A stretch of DNA of 64,000 nucleotides from Kibdelosporangium philippinense (GTDB lineage Bacteria > Actinomycetota > Actinomycetes > Mycobacteriales > Pseudonocardiaceae): NCBI RefSeq assembly GCF_021390435.2, contig NZ_JAJVCN010000001.1, positions 620,001 through 684,000 on the forward strand. Direction: 5' to 3'. A program made the position numbers and the translations under genes. The notes beneath the pieces were generated by a model. That model was not told the DNA's origin, searched no databases, and worked only from the letters and a program-made list of their open reading frames with translations. This document shows, piece after piece, positions 16,372 to 26,720 of the stretch; the first letter of the stretch is position 1, and each line of letters begins with the position of its first letter.

Positions 16372-17000
16372 GTGCAACGCCCGTCCCCAGTCCCAAGTCG
16401 ACATCTGCGCAGGGAGGCGTCGAGCAGGTTTGGTTCTTCGACACGAGTGCGCTGGTCTCCCTTGGTGCGCATCTACCGCTGCAGCAGGCTGTGAGAGAGA
16501 CACTGTCTGTGCATCGCAGAGTGCTGGCCAATGCTGTTGTAGCTGAACTTGAGGGTTTGGCATCAACGCCTCCGCCAGAGGGGAGGTGGGCAAGGACGGC
16601 ACTCGGTCAGTTGGACTGGCTCGGCCGGCCCGTTCGGCTGGATGATCCAGTTGGCACGGACCTCGCCTTAGAGATCCAAGAGGAGCTCGCGGCCGGCCGT
16701 GGCCTCAAGCACCCTGCGGAGCACTACGGTGAGGCTGCCATTATCGCTCTCGCCAGTCGTGCTCAAACGTTGCGGCCGCTGATGTTGAGTGATGATTACA
16801 ATGCTCGTGTTGCGGCCAACGTCCGTGGCGTCAGGGCATTAAGCATTCATAAGCTGTTGCATCTCATGATCAAACAGGCAAAGGTTTCCGTGGTAGAAGC
16901 TGCTGAATTCGCGGACGCGCTGCATGCTGTCGGCCGATCGCCGGACTATACTGCCGAAGAACTTTCTTCAGGAAGGCTTGGTCGGGTCGGTCAGCCTTAG
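16368..17000 (+). CDS. PIN-domain toxin-like protein paired with XRE-ImmA
   Basis: 210 residues. PIN features: Asp25 in WFFDTSALVSL, Glu in NAVVAELEGLA (~60), Glu in HYGEAAIIALAS (~123), and Asp in LMLSDDYNARV. Likely an RNase toxin whose activity is controlled by the upstream XRE-ImmA protein; that pairing follows from the GTGA overlap. Codon use in this operon is less GC-rich at third positions than in the core genes to the right, consistent with acquisition. It is the last cargo gene before the intact MBL gene. Confidence 0.8.
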   Translation: MSATPVPSPKSTSAQGGVEQVWFFDTSALVSLGAHLPLQQAVRETLSVHRRVLANAVVAELEGLASTPPPEGRWARTALGQLDWLGRPVRLDDPVGTDLALEIQEELAAGRGLKHPAEHYGEAAIIALASRAQTLRPLMLSDDYNARVAANVRGVRALSIHKLLHLMIKQAKVSVVEAAEFADALHAVGRSPDYTAEELSSGRLGRVGQP

Positions 17001-17125
17001 TCATCAAGAAAACTGTCACAATGTCAGAGACGCACGTCGAGTCGCGAGCTGCCGATCGGTTCGCTGGCCAGGAATCTGAGTGCCGGGCCCGGATCGGTCC
17101 GTTATTGGCGTGTCCTGGCGACTTG

Positions 17126-17163
17126 AAGAAGCGTGCGCCCGAATTATCAGGTGCACGCTTCTT
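17126..17163. terminator. Terminator at the 3' end of the intact MBL gene
   Basis: aagaagcgtgc (17126-17136) pairs with gcacgcttctt (17153-17163). It lies 7 bp downstream of the MBL stop codon and also faces the PIN gene, so it can act in both directions. Confidence 0.65.
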
Positions 17164-17169
17164 TCGTAA

Positions 17170-17847
17170 TTACCAGCCGCGCGAACGCCATTCGTCGATG
17201 TGGGGTTTCTGTTCGCCGAGGGTGGAGTCGTCGCCGTGGCCTGGGTAGAACCAGGTGTCGTCAGGGAGGACGTCGAACAGGCGCGACGAAACGTCGTTGA
17301 TCAAAGACGTGAAGTCCTCTGGAGAGCCAGTTTTTCCTACGCCTCCAGGAAACAGCGAGTCGCCGGTCCACAGGTGCGGGTGGCCAGAAGGATCGCGGTA
17401 CAGCAAGGCAATCGAACCCGGTGTGTGCCCGCGAAGATGGATCACCTCAAGTGTGCACTCGCCCACCTCGATGGTGTCCCCGTGTTTGACGAACACGTCC
17501 GGGGGTACAGGGAGCGGGTCCGCGTCGAGCGCGTGAGCGACCGTGTTCGCGCCATTCGCGCCGGCGACGGCGCCGAGGGCCTGCCAGTGATCGGGGTGTT
17601 GATGGGTTGTCACGATCGTGCGCAACCGCGGCCGGTTGCGGTCGTGTCCGATGAGGTCTTCGATCCTCTCCGGATCGTTCGCCGCGTCGATCAACAGTGC
17701 GTCCCTGCTGGCGTTGCACACCAGCAGATATGCGTTGTTGTCCATCGGCCCGACCGAGAGCTTGTTGATGGTCAGTTTGTCAAGTGTTCGCCTGGCTGCC
17801 GCGCCGCCTGGTTCCACATGACCGGTGTAGTTCTCGACAACGTCCAC
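17170..17847 (-). CDS. MBL-fold metallohydrolase (glyoxalase II-like), intact
   Basis: 225 residues. The metal site is complete: THQHPDH (His82, His84, Asp86, His87), His141 in RGHTPGS, Asp163 in TGDSLFPGG and His204 in YPGHGDDST. The C-terminal LGEQKPHIDEWRSRGW is the part repeated five times to the left. Orthologues sit next to uvrA in mycobacteria (Rv1637c/Rv1638), so this is the resident core gene and the target of the island. The activity is probably thioester or glyoxalase-type hydrolysis; the substrate is unknown. GTG at 17847 lacks a strong ribosome-binding site. Confidence 0.88.
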   Translation of the reverse strand: MDVVENYTGHVEPGGAAARRTLDKLTINKLSVGPMDNNAYLLVCNASRDALLIDAANDPERIEDLIGHDRNRPRLRTIVTTHQHPDHWQALGAVAGANGANTVAHALDADPLPVPPDVFVKHGDTIEVGECTLEVIHLRGHTPGSIALLYRDPSGHPHLWTGDSLFPGGVGKTGSPEDFTSLINDVSSRLFDVLPDDTWFYPGHGDDSTLGEQKPHIDEWRSRGW

Positions 17848-17944
17848 GGTCGAGGACAGTAGAGGACCTGCTCAGTGTCCTCACAGGTTCCTTCATTACG
17901 CTCCGGTCACGCCACTGTCCTTGTCCGCCGATCACTGCGAGCTC

Positions 17945-19183
17945 GTGACTACCACTCATTCAGCGTCAACGCGCAAGATCAGCTGGGACATCCTCCGGGT
18001 GTTCGCCGTCTTCGCCGTCGTCGTCGAGCACATCACCCACCAGGCCCCGGTCAACCATCCTGAGCTGGGCGGATACCCCTTCTCTTTACCGCTCCAGTTC
18101 GGCGCGAGCACCATGCTGGTGATCTCCGCTTTCTTCGTCTGCGTCACCATCGGGCGCCGTCGGTGGTTGTGGAACCGGGTCGCTCGGTTGCTGCCCGCGT
18201 ACTTCGCTGCCGTGATCGTGACTTATGTCGCCACTCGGATCGCGGTGACCGTTTTCGACCGGCACTCTTACGGGCCTGGTGGCTGGCTTTTCGGTGCTTC
18301 GGTGTCCAGTGCTCCCGGCGAGTTTCCGTGGTTGCAGCCTTCTGTCCATGACCTGTTCGGCAACCTGATGATGATGCAGGTGTGGATTCCCGGCTTCCAC
18401 TGGATCGACGCTTCCTACTGGACCATGCCGGTTCAGCTCGCCGCGTTCGTCGTCGCCGCTTTGTTGTTCCCGCGCAAGTGGTTGACCGCCCGCAATGCCC
18501 CGCTTTTGCTGTGGTCGTTGGTGATTGTCCCGGTTGTGCTGCGGTTCACCGCGCGCACCGATGACTCACCCCAATGGGTGAAGTCCATTTTCGACGGTCT
18601 CGCGCTCAACCGCGTCCAGCTTTTCGGCGTCGGCGTGGCGATTTGGCTGTGGTCGACCGGGCGCATGCGCGTCTGGCACCTCGGCGTGTACATCGTCGCC
18701 GCGCTGGTCGCGCAGGACACGCACGCCTACTTCACCGATACGCCTTCCACCGTCGCGCTCGGCGTTGTCCTCCTCATCGTTTGCTTCGCCGCGGGTGGCA
18801 GGGATTGGGACGTGCCGTTCGTACGCAGGCTCGCGCCAGCCATCACGTGGCTGGCCGGGATCTCGTTCGGCGTGTACCTGATCCACCAGCAGCTCGGGTT
18901 CATCCTTGCCCGGTCACTGTTGGACCTCGGTGCCACGCCGATCGAACGGTTCGCCGCGTCGTTCGCGCTCGCCGTCGTGCTCGGCTGGCTGCTCACCAAG
19001 CTCGTCGAACGGCCCGTTCACCGCCTGCTGACCCAGAAAACTCAGAGCCACGCAGGCAGGTCCGGCAAGTCACCCGCCAACCCTGACCCGTCGCCTCTGC
19101 CCATCAGCCAGGCCAACACGGTTGGCGCGGGGCCGCCGACGTCCGGCGAGTCCTTCGCCGCCGCCAACTCCCAGTCGCGCTGA
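17945..19183 (+). CDS. Acyltransferase 3 family membrane protein
   Basis: About 412 residues with roughly ten hydrophobic segments. The opening (ISWDILRVFAVFAVVVEHITHQA) has the typical Arg and His of the acyltransferase-3 family, and IRR-like basic loops follow (RRRWLWNRVARLLPAYF). Members O-acetylate or acylate carbohydrates, lipids or antibiotics at the membrane. GTG at 17945 is used; TTG at 17921 is also in frame. The 3' end overlaps the convergent MDMPI-like gene by 142 bp, which is unusually long. Confidence 0.8.
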   Translation: MTTTHSASTRKISWDILRVFAVFAVVVEHITHQAPVNHPELGGYPFSLPLQFGASTMLVISAFFVCVTIGRRRWLWNRVARLLPAYFAAVIVTYVATRIAVTVFDRHSYGPGGWLFGASVSSAPGEFPWLQPSVHDLFGNLMMMQVWIPGFHWIDASYWTMPVQLAAFVVAALLFPRKWLTARNAPLLLWSLVIVPVVLRFTARTDDSPQWVKSIFDGLALNRVQLFGVGVAIWLWSTGRMRVWHLGVYIVAALVAQDTHAYFTDTPSTVALGVVLLIVCFAAGGRDWDVPFVRRLAPAITWLAGISFGVYLIHQQLGFILARSLLDLGATPIERFAASFALAVVLGWLLTKLVERPVHRLLTQKTQSHAGRSGKSPANPDPSPLPISQANTVGAGPPTSGESFAAANSQSR

Positions 19184-19833
19184 CGGCCGTCGGGAAGATC
19201 CACGCGCAGCCGGACCGCTGGCACGTCCTTGCGCTTGGTGAACTCGCCGACCACCAGCTCCAGCAGGCGTTCTACGTGCCCGTCCGGCAGGTCGCCGAAG
19301 CCGATCCCGGCGTCGAGGTCGATCATGTGCACGGCGGTTTCCTGCCAGCGCAGCCGTGGCACCATGCATGCCGCGATCTGCCTGCCCGTGGCGAGGGTGA
19401 CCGATTTGCTCCACGAAATGTCATCCATCTGAGTGACAGATTCGAAAAATCTCTCGGTCGCGGCCGTCAGATCTTCCTTCAGCACCGCCGTCATCCGATG
19501 GGCGCCTTCTTCGATGTCCGCGTCCCGGTCGGCCTTGCTCGTGTACATCGGGTGCTCGACCCCGGTCCGTGCCCAGGTGAGCAGGTTCACCAGCGCGTCA
19601 GCGTTGCGCGCGAGGTGGGTCACCACATGTGCCCTTGTCCAGCTCGGCAGCAGGCTTGGCCGCCGCATCGCGATGTCGTCGAGCCCCTCGACGACACCCG
19701 TCAGCAGCACGGTCGTCTGCCTGGCTGCGGCTATGCCCAGTTCGGCGTACTCAGTCGCGGAGAGATCGCTGCGCGGCTCCGGCAGGGAATCGTGTGGCGT
19801 GGCGGTTTGTTGCGATACGCGTGATCCAGTCAT
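19042..19833 (-). CDS. Maleylpyruvate isomerase-family (MDMPI / TIGR03083) protein
   Basis: 263 residues. The N-terminal DinB/MDMPI four-helix metal-binding region shows LLPSWTRAHVVTHLARNADAL and, further on, LRWQETAVHMIDLDAG with candidate His ligands. The C-terminal half (GEFTKRKDVPAVRLRVDLPDG) resembles the SCP2-like domain. The family uses mycothiol as cofactor in actinobacteria. It is divergent from uvrA; the real substrate is unknown. The 3' end overlaps the acyltransferase gene on the other strand. Confidence 0.78.
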   Translation of the reverse strand: MTGSRVSQQTATPHDSLPEPRSDLSATEYAELGIAAARQTTVLLTGVVEGLDDIAMRRPSLLPSWTRAHVVTHLARNADALVNLLTWARTGVEHPMYTSKADRDADIEEGAHRMTAVLKEDLTAATERFFESVTQMDDISWSKSVTLATGRQIAACMVPRLRWQETAVHMIDLDAGIGFGDLPDGHVERLLELVVGEFTKRKDVPAVRLRVDLPDGRQRDWELAAAKDSPDVGGPAPTVLAWLMGRGDGSGLAGDLPDLPAWL

Positions 19834-19978
19834 GTGTCGTAATCCCGACTTCGCAGAGCGACATGGCGCTCACGATGAGCTGATGACGACCAGGGTACGG
19901 GTAGATCACCGGCCATGGGGGAGACTCCAAATCGGTTTTGTCGTACCCCCCGCCTAACATGGGTCGCGGCGCCCTTGA

Positions 19979-19994
19979 TCGAACGTGTATTCGA
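19979..19994 (+). promoter_or_regulatory. LexA (SOS) box upstream of uvrA
   Basis: tcgaacgtgtattcga fits the actinobacterial SOS consensus TCGAAC-N4-GTTCGA at 11 of 12 fixed positions and lies 40 bp upstream of the uvrA start. Confidence 0.8.
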
Positions 19995-20033
19995 TAGCGC
20001 TGGCCGAAAGATCAAAGACCGAAGGGACCCCTT

Positions 20034-22892
<2,859 letters not shown>

Positions 22893-23211
22893 GCAGGCAA
22901 GACCGGTCGAGCCGAAGGCCAAACGCGGCACGGATGGGCCGGGTGGGTTGAAGCGGTCTGAGTGGATGAACGGCCCGGGATGGAGAGTCTCGGGCCTGGC
23001 GGATCCTGTGGCTGAAGGTCTCGCGTGGATGGATCGCGCGGGATTGAAGGCTTGGCGCGGGCGGTCGTGCGGGCTGATCGCCGTGGCACGGTGTGGGGCG
23101 GCCTGCGGCGACTGGCGCGGTTGGCTCCTTTGCGCTGGGACGTAAAGGTAAGGCGCGCTCGCCATGTGGCGGGCTAGGGTTCCCGCGCATCGGTAGACAG
23201 TGGGGGAAACC
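22893..23211. other. Intergenic region after uvrA
   Basis: About 320 bp with no gene. It contains a terminator-like hairpin at 22972-22996 and GC-rich repeated words (gtggatg, gcgcgg) without a clear period. GGGGGAA just before 23212 is the next gene's ribosome-binding site. Confidence 0.4.
22972..22996 (+). terminator. Hairpin downstream of uvrA
   Basis: ggcccggga (22972-22980) pairs with tctcgggcc (22988-22996), with one mismatch and a 7-base loop. No U-tract. Confidence 0.4.
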
Positions 23212-24098
23212 GTGTCCGATTTCTTTGAGCGCCCTGAGCTGCGTGAGCCTGGCCAGAAGGACCAGCGTCGGCCGTTCTGGCAGCGTCACAGGTCCGCTCT
23301 AGCCACAGTGCTCGGCCTTGTCGTGCTGGTTGGGGCGGCGGTCGCCTACAACGTGGCCCCAGGACTGTCGAAGTGCGAGCTCCGGCGACCGCGCCAACCG
23401 TCATGGACACCCGGGTCAAGGTCGACCTTGCCAAGCCATTCGTTGGTACGCCAGCTGCGGACTGGAGTGATGGTGAGGCCGGGATCGTGCTGCCCGCCGC
23501 AACGGCGGTGAACGATTTTTCCGCTCAGAAGGTGGGCCAGGCGTTGACCACGGCCCGGGAGGCGTTCATTGCCGCGTTCTTGGACCGCCGGGTTATCCAG
23601 GACAACAACGTCGAGGTGCTCGCCGCTCTTTATGCGCCCGACGCCCGCCAGGACCAACGGGAGGACCCCGGCAACCGGGTGCGGATCGCTCCAGGGTTCC
23701 GTCTGCTCCCTGCCTCGCCGAAGGTCACAGGGAGTATTTCGGTCGAATCGGGCGAAAAGGGCGAATTGAAGATTCGAGCCAACTATTCCATCGCTTACGC
23801 GTTCGACATCGATGATCCCAGGCGGATCGAGGATGTCATGGACATCGTCGCCGTCGTCCGATTTGAATGGCAGTTCATCTACCGGGACGGCTCCACCTTC
23901 GAACCAAGCAGTCGAGGTCTGTGGAACGGCGACAGCACCAGCCACTACTACTCCATGGCGTGCAAGCCTCTTGAGCAGGACATGCTGGCTCCTTCGTACA
24001 GCGAGCGGAATCTGCACGGCCGCGGGGCGAGTGATGAGGATGTGGCTCGGATGTTCGACCCGTCGAAGCCGATGCCGACGTCCGAGGGCAACTGCTGA
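23212..24098 (+). pseudogene. Membrane-anchored hypothetical protein, frameshifted
   Basis: The N-terminal part (from GTG 23212, MSDFFERPELREPGQ) has a single transmembrane helix, ATVLGLVVLVGAAVAYNVA. The rest of the protein (VMDTRVKVDLAKPFVG ... PMPTSEGNC, ~235 residues) continues in a different frame. The switch lies near 23366-23376 and needs one missing base. The outer domain resembles exported actinobacterial proteins of unknown function. It is either a real null allele or a sequencing error; both halves otherwise look like functional coding sequence. Confidence 0.65.
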
Positions 24099-24220
24099 AA
24101 ACTCGGACCAATCCGGATGCCGAACTGCTTCGAAATGGGTTGAACCGCTTCTGACATCTCCTCGTGTGTGTGGGTGAACAGGGTCGCCGCGACGGGCGGG
24201 GCCACCACAGGAGGTTAGTC

Positions 24221-24805
24221 ATGAAGGGCGCTCGTGTCGGCGTGCTGACTGCCATCGCCGGTTTTGGGCTGCTGGGCCTGACCGCTTGCAGTGGCAACAA
24301 TCCCGCCCCGAGGGTACAGATTCCGCAAGCGCAGCAACAGGATGAGTTGCCGATCGAAGAGGGGCCACGGCCCAATCTCGTCGCGGCCGAGGTCAGCTCG
24401 CTCGGCAAGGTGATGACCAACCAGGCGGGCATGACGCTGTACATGTTCACGAAGGACACAGTCGCGGGCTCGACTTGCTACAACCAATGTGCCACGCAAT
24501 GGAAACCGTTGATCGCCGAGGGCAAGGAGATCACCTTCACCGGCTTGCCGCAGGAGATGGTCGGCACCACCAAGCGCAAGGACGGGACCCGGCAGATCAC
24601 CGTCAACAAGATGCCGGTTTACACCTATGCCAAGGATTTGGCGCCTGGTGACGCCAACGGCCAAGGCATGAACTCCCAGTGGTACGCGGTGACTCCGCAA
24701 GGAAAGCAGGCACAGGGTCTTGCCACCCAGGCGGAGAAGCCACAGCAGCAGCAACAGCCGAAACCGCAGCAGGCGCCAGCCAATGACTACGGCTCCGGCT
24801 ACTGA
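24221..24805 (+). CDS. Secreted lipoprotein with COG4315 repeat
   Basis: 194 residues. Signal peptide with lipobox LTAC, then ~150 residues of the COG4315 / Lipoprotein_15 type: GKVMTNQAGMTLYMFTKDT, CYNQCATQWKPL, and RKDGTRQITVNKMPVYTYAKD. The tail is Gln/Pro-rich (QQQQQPKPQQ). The family is of unknown function and is often beside ECF sigma factors. ATG at 24221 has AGGAGG 6 bp upstream. It precedes the sigma/anti-sigma pair by 24 bp and may share its regulation. A two-repeat relative is at 50257-51201. Confidence 0.85.
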   Translation: MKGARVGVLTAIAGFGLLGLTACSGNNPAPRVQIPQAQQQDELPIEEGPRPNLVAAEVSSLGKVMTNQAGMTLYMFTKDTVAGSTCYNQCATQWKPLIAEGKEITFTGLPQEMVGTTKRKDGTRQITVNKMPVYTYAKDLAPGDANGQGMNSQWYAVTPQGKQAQGLATQAEKPQQQQQPKPQQAPANDYGSGY

Positions 24806-24829
24806 TCCGCGAGCGGAGGAGATCACCTC

Positions 24830-25486
24830 GTGAGCGCCTCACTCGCATTCGTTCCAGGCCCGCGATCACCGGTGCTCCGTCCAAATCCAGTAACCTCCGC
24901 AGCGACTCGATCCCCAGCGGAGAGGAACCTGGTGACGACCCCAGGCTGGTGGCCGCGGCGATCGCGGCGCGTTCGTGGCGAAGACCTTGTCCGGTCCTTG
25001 TACAACGAGCACGGTGCGAGCCTGCTCGCGTACGCGACCCGGTTGACCAACGACCGGGCGGCGGCCGAAGACATCGTGCAAGAGACGTTGCTGCGCGCGT
25101 GGAAGCACTCCGACGCGCTGACCGCTGAAAAAGGGTCAGTCAGGGGTTGGCTGCTCACCGTGGCACGCAACATCGTCACCGACCGGGCGCGGGCACGCGC
25201 GGTCCGGCCGCCTGAAGTGGCGGAGGTGACGGAGTCGCCATCGGTCGAACGGGACCACGCCGATCAGGTCGTGGACTCGATGGCCATGCTCGGCGCGTTG
25301 GACAGCTTGACTCCTGAGCATCGCGAGGTGCTCGTGGAGATTTATTACAAGGGCCGCACGGTCACCGAAGCCGCACAGGCTTTGGGCATCGCGGCGGGTA
25401 CCGTGAAATCACGATCTTATTATGCATTGCGTGCCCTACGGGCCGTGATGTCCGGCGGGAAGACAGGGACGGAGGTGCCCCGGTGA
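24830..25486 (+). CDS. ECF sigma factor (SigL-like)
   Basis: 218 residues from GTG 24830. Region 2 is YNEHGASLLAYATRLTNDRAAAEDIVQETLLRAW, and region 4 is LDSLTPEHREVLVEIYYKGRTVTEAAQALGIAAGTVKSRSYYALRALR. The core resembles mycobacterial SigL. A second in-frame GTG at 24932 (AGAGGAAC in front) would remove a 34-residue N-terminal extension and may be the real start. The stop overlaps the anti-sigma start by 4 bp (GTGA), so they are translationally coupled. Confidence 0.88.
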   Translation: MSASLAFVPGPRSPVLRPNPVTSAATRSPAERNLVTTPGWWPRRSRRVRGEDLVRSLYNEHGASLLAYATRLTNDRAAAEDIVQETLLRAWKHSDALTAEKGSVRGWLLTVARNIVTDRARARAVRPPEVAEVTESPSVERDHADQVVDSMAMLGALDSLTPEHREVLVEIYYKGRTVTEAAQALGIAAGTVKSRSYYALRALRAVMSGGKTGTEVPR

Positions 25487-26187
25487 GCAACCCACACGTG
25501 ACCAACCAGCACGACCACTCCTCGCTTGGGGCGTATGCCCTCGGGGTGCTGACCCCACGCGAAGCAACTGAGGTCGAAGCGCACCTGCGGACCTGTCCGG
25601 AAGGCCGTCGTGAGGTAGCCGATCTGGTCGGCCTGCGTTCGGTGATGGACTCGGTCCCGCCGGAGGCGTTCATCGACGGTCCACCGCCCGGTGGTGATCT
25701 GCTGCTGCAGCGCACGCTGCGCCGCGTTCGCGCCGAGGAGGGCCACCAGGGCGCCGAGCGCCCGTCGATGGGGCGCCGCCTCGCCGCGGTCGCGGCGGCC
25801 GTTGTGATCGCCGGTGGGGCATTCGCAGGTGGCCTCGCCATCAACGGGGGCGGCAGCAGTGAGCCCCCAGGCCTTGTCGGTGTGGCCTCGTCAGCCACCG
25901 ATCAGGCATCGGGCGCCAAGATGGACGTCACGGTCGAGTCGTTGCAGGGCTGGATCAAACTGTCCGCGAAGACCGCTGGCATCAAGCAAGGCGAGCAGTG
26001 CCAGCTGATTGTCACCGCGAAGAACGGCACGCAGCGCGTCGCGGGCAGCTGGCTGGTGACTGAGAAAGGCGAGGACGTCGGCACCACGTTGCAGGGTGCC
26101 GCGTTGATCGAGCCGAAGGACGTCCAGTCGGTCGACGTGATCACGTTCGATGGCCGCAAGCTCGTGTCTGTGCCGGTGAATCTCTAG
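25483..26187 (+). CDS. Membrane anti-sigma factor (RslA-like), altered zinc motif
   Basis: 234 residues. N-terminal anti-sigma domain, one transmembrane helix (RRLAAVAAAVVIAGGAFAGGL), then an extracytoplasmic DUF/anti-sigma-K-like domain. The normal zinc anti-sigma motif is H-x3-C-x2-C. Here His34 and Cys38 are present but position 41 is Gly (HLRTCPEGRRE). Loss of one ligand could make the complex insensitive to redox release or zinc. It binds the sigma factor encoded just upstream. Confidence 0.85.
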   Translation: MSNPHVTNQHDHSSLGAYALGVLTPREATEVEAHLRTCPEGRREVADLVGLRSVMDSVPPEAFIDGPPPGGDLLLQRTLRRVRAEEGHQGAERPSMGRRLAAVAAAVVIAGGAFAGGLAINGGGSSEPPGLVGVASSATDQASGAKMDVTVESLQGWIKLSAKTAGIKQGEQCQLIVTAKNGTQRVAGSWLVTEKGEDVGTTLQGAALIEPKDVQSVDVITFDGRKLVSVPVNL

Positions 26188-26189
26188 AT

Positions 26190-26675
26190 ATGACCCCGGT
26201 AGGCAGGCCGTGGAGTGACGTGAGAGCCTCACTCCACGGCGCCAACCGCTATCAGTTCAGTAGTGTGTGGACACTGCCGGTCAAGGCCGGCGATGTGTTC
26301 GATGTGGTCACTGACCCGGGCACGTATCCCTTGTGGTGGCCCGATATTCACGGCGTCGGGCGGATCGATGACGACACCGCCGAGGTGGTCTGCCGCTCAG
26401 TTCTGCCGTACGAGCTGACTTTCCGGTTGCACCGGGCCGAGCAGGACTTGGCTCAAGGCCGGATGCTTGTCGGGATGACCGGGGACCTCGAAGGCTTCTG
26501 CCGGTCCACTGTGGTGGCCAGGCCCCGCGGGGTGACGCTGCAGATCACCCAGGAAGTCGTTGTGAACAAACGGTTGTTGAGGATGCTGGCCCCGGTCGCC
26601 AGACCGGTGTTCCGCGCCAACCACTGGGCGATGATGCGCCGGGGCCAGCAAGGATTGCGCAGGTTCCTATCGTGA
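26190..26675 (+). CDS. SRPBCC / polyketide cyclase-like protein
   Basis: 161 residues. The START-like lipid-binding fold is suggested by NRYQFSSVWTLPVKAGDVFDVVTDPGTYPLWWPDI and the C-terminal helix (LLRMLAPVARPVFRANHWAMMRRG). The ligand is unknown. ATG at 26190 is 2 bp after the anti-sigma stop; GTG at 26220, with GGAG upstream, is an alternative. The stop codon lies inside the palindrome at 26671. Confidence 0.75.
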   Translation: MTPVGRPWSDVRASLHGANRYQFSSVWTLPVKAGDVFDVVTDPGTYPLWWPDIHGVGRIDDDTAEVVCRSVLPYELTFRLHRAEQDLAQGRMLVGMTGDLEGFCRSTVVARPRGVTLQITQEVVVNKRLLRMLAPVARPVFRANHWAMMRRGQQGLRRFLS

Positions 26676-26712
26676 GTGGTTAGCCGCGTTAGAACACGGC
26701 TAACCACTCACG
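26671..26712. terminator. Palindrome family member A (bidirectional terminator)
   Basis: Perfect 16-bp arms (26671-26686 / 26697-26712) around cgttagaaca. It lies between convergent genes and includes the stop codon of the left one. The outer stem cgtgagtggtta is shared with four other copies; the inner stem gccg/cggc is specific to this one. Confidence 0.8.
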
Positions 26713-26720
26713 AGGGTCTA

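Noticed and set aside
1..17169. Integrase or recombinase gene for the modular island
   Set aside because: I looked for tyrosine and serine recombinase motifs in the visible proteins and found none. The IS5 transposase is a later passenger, and its ends do not coincide with module boundaries.
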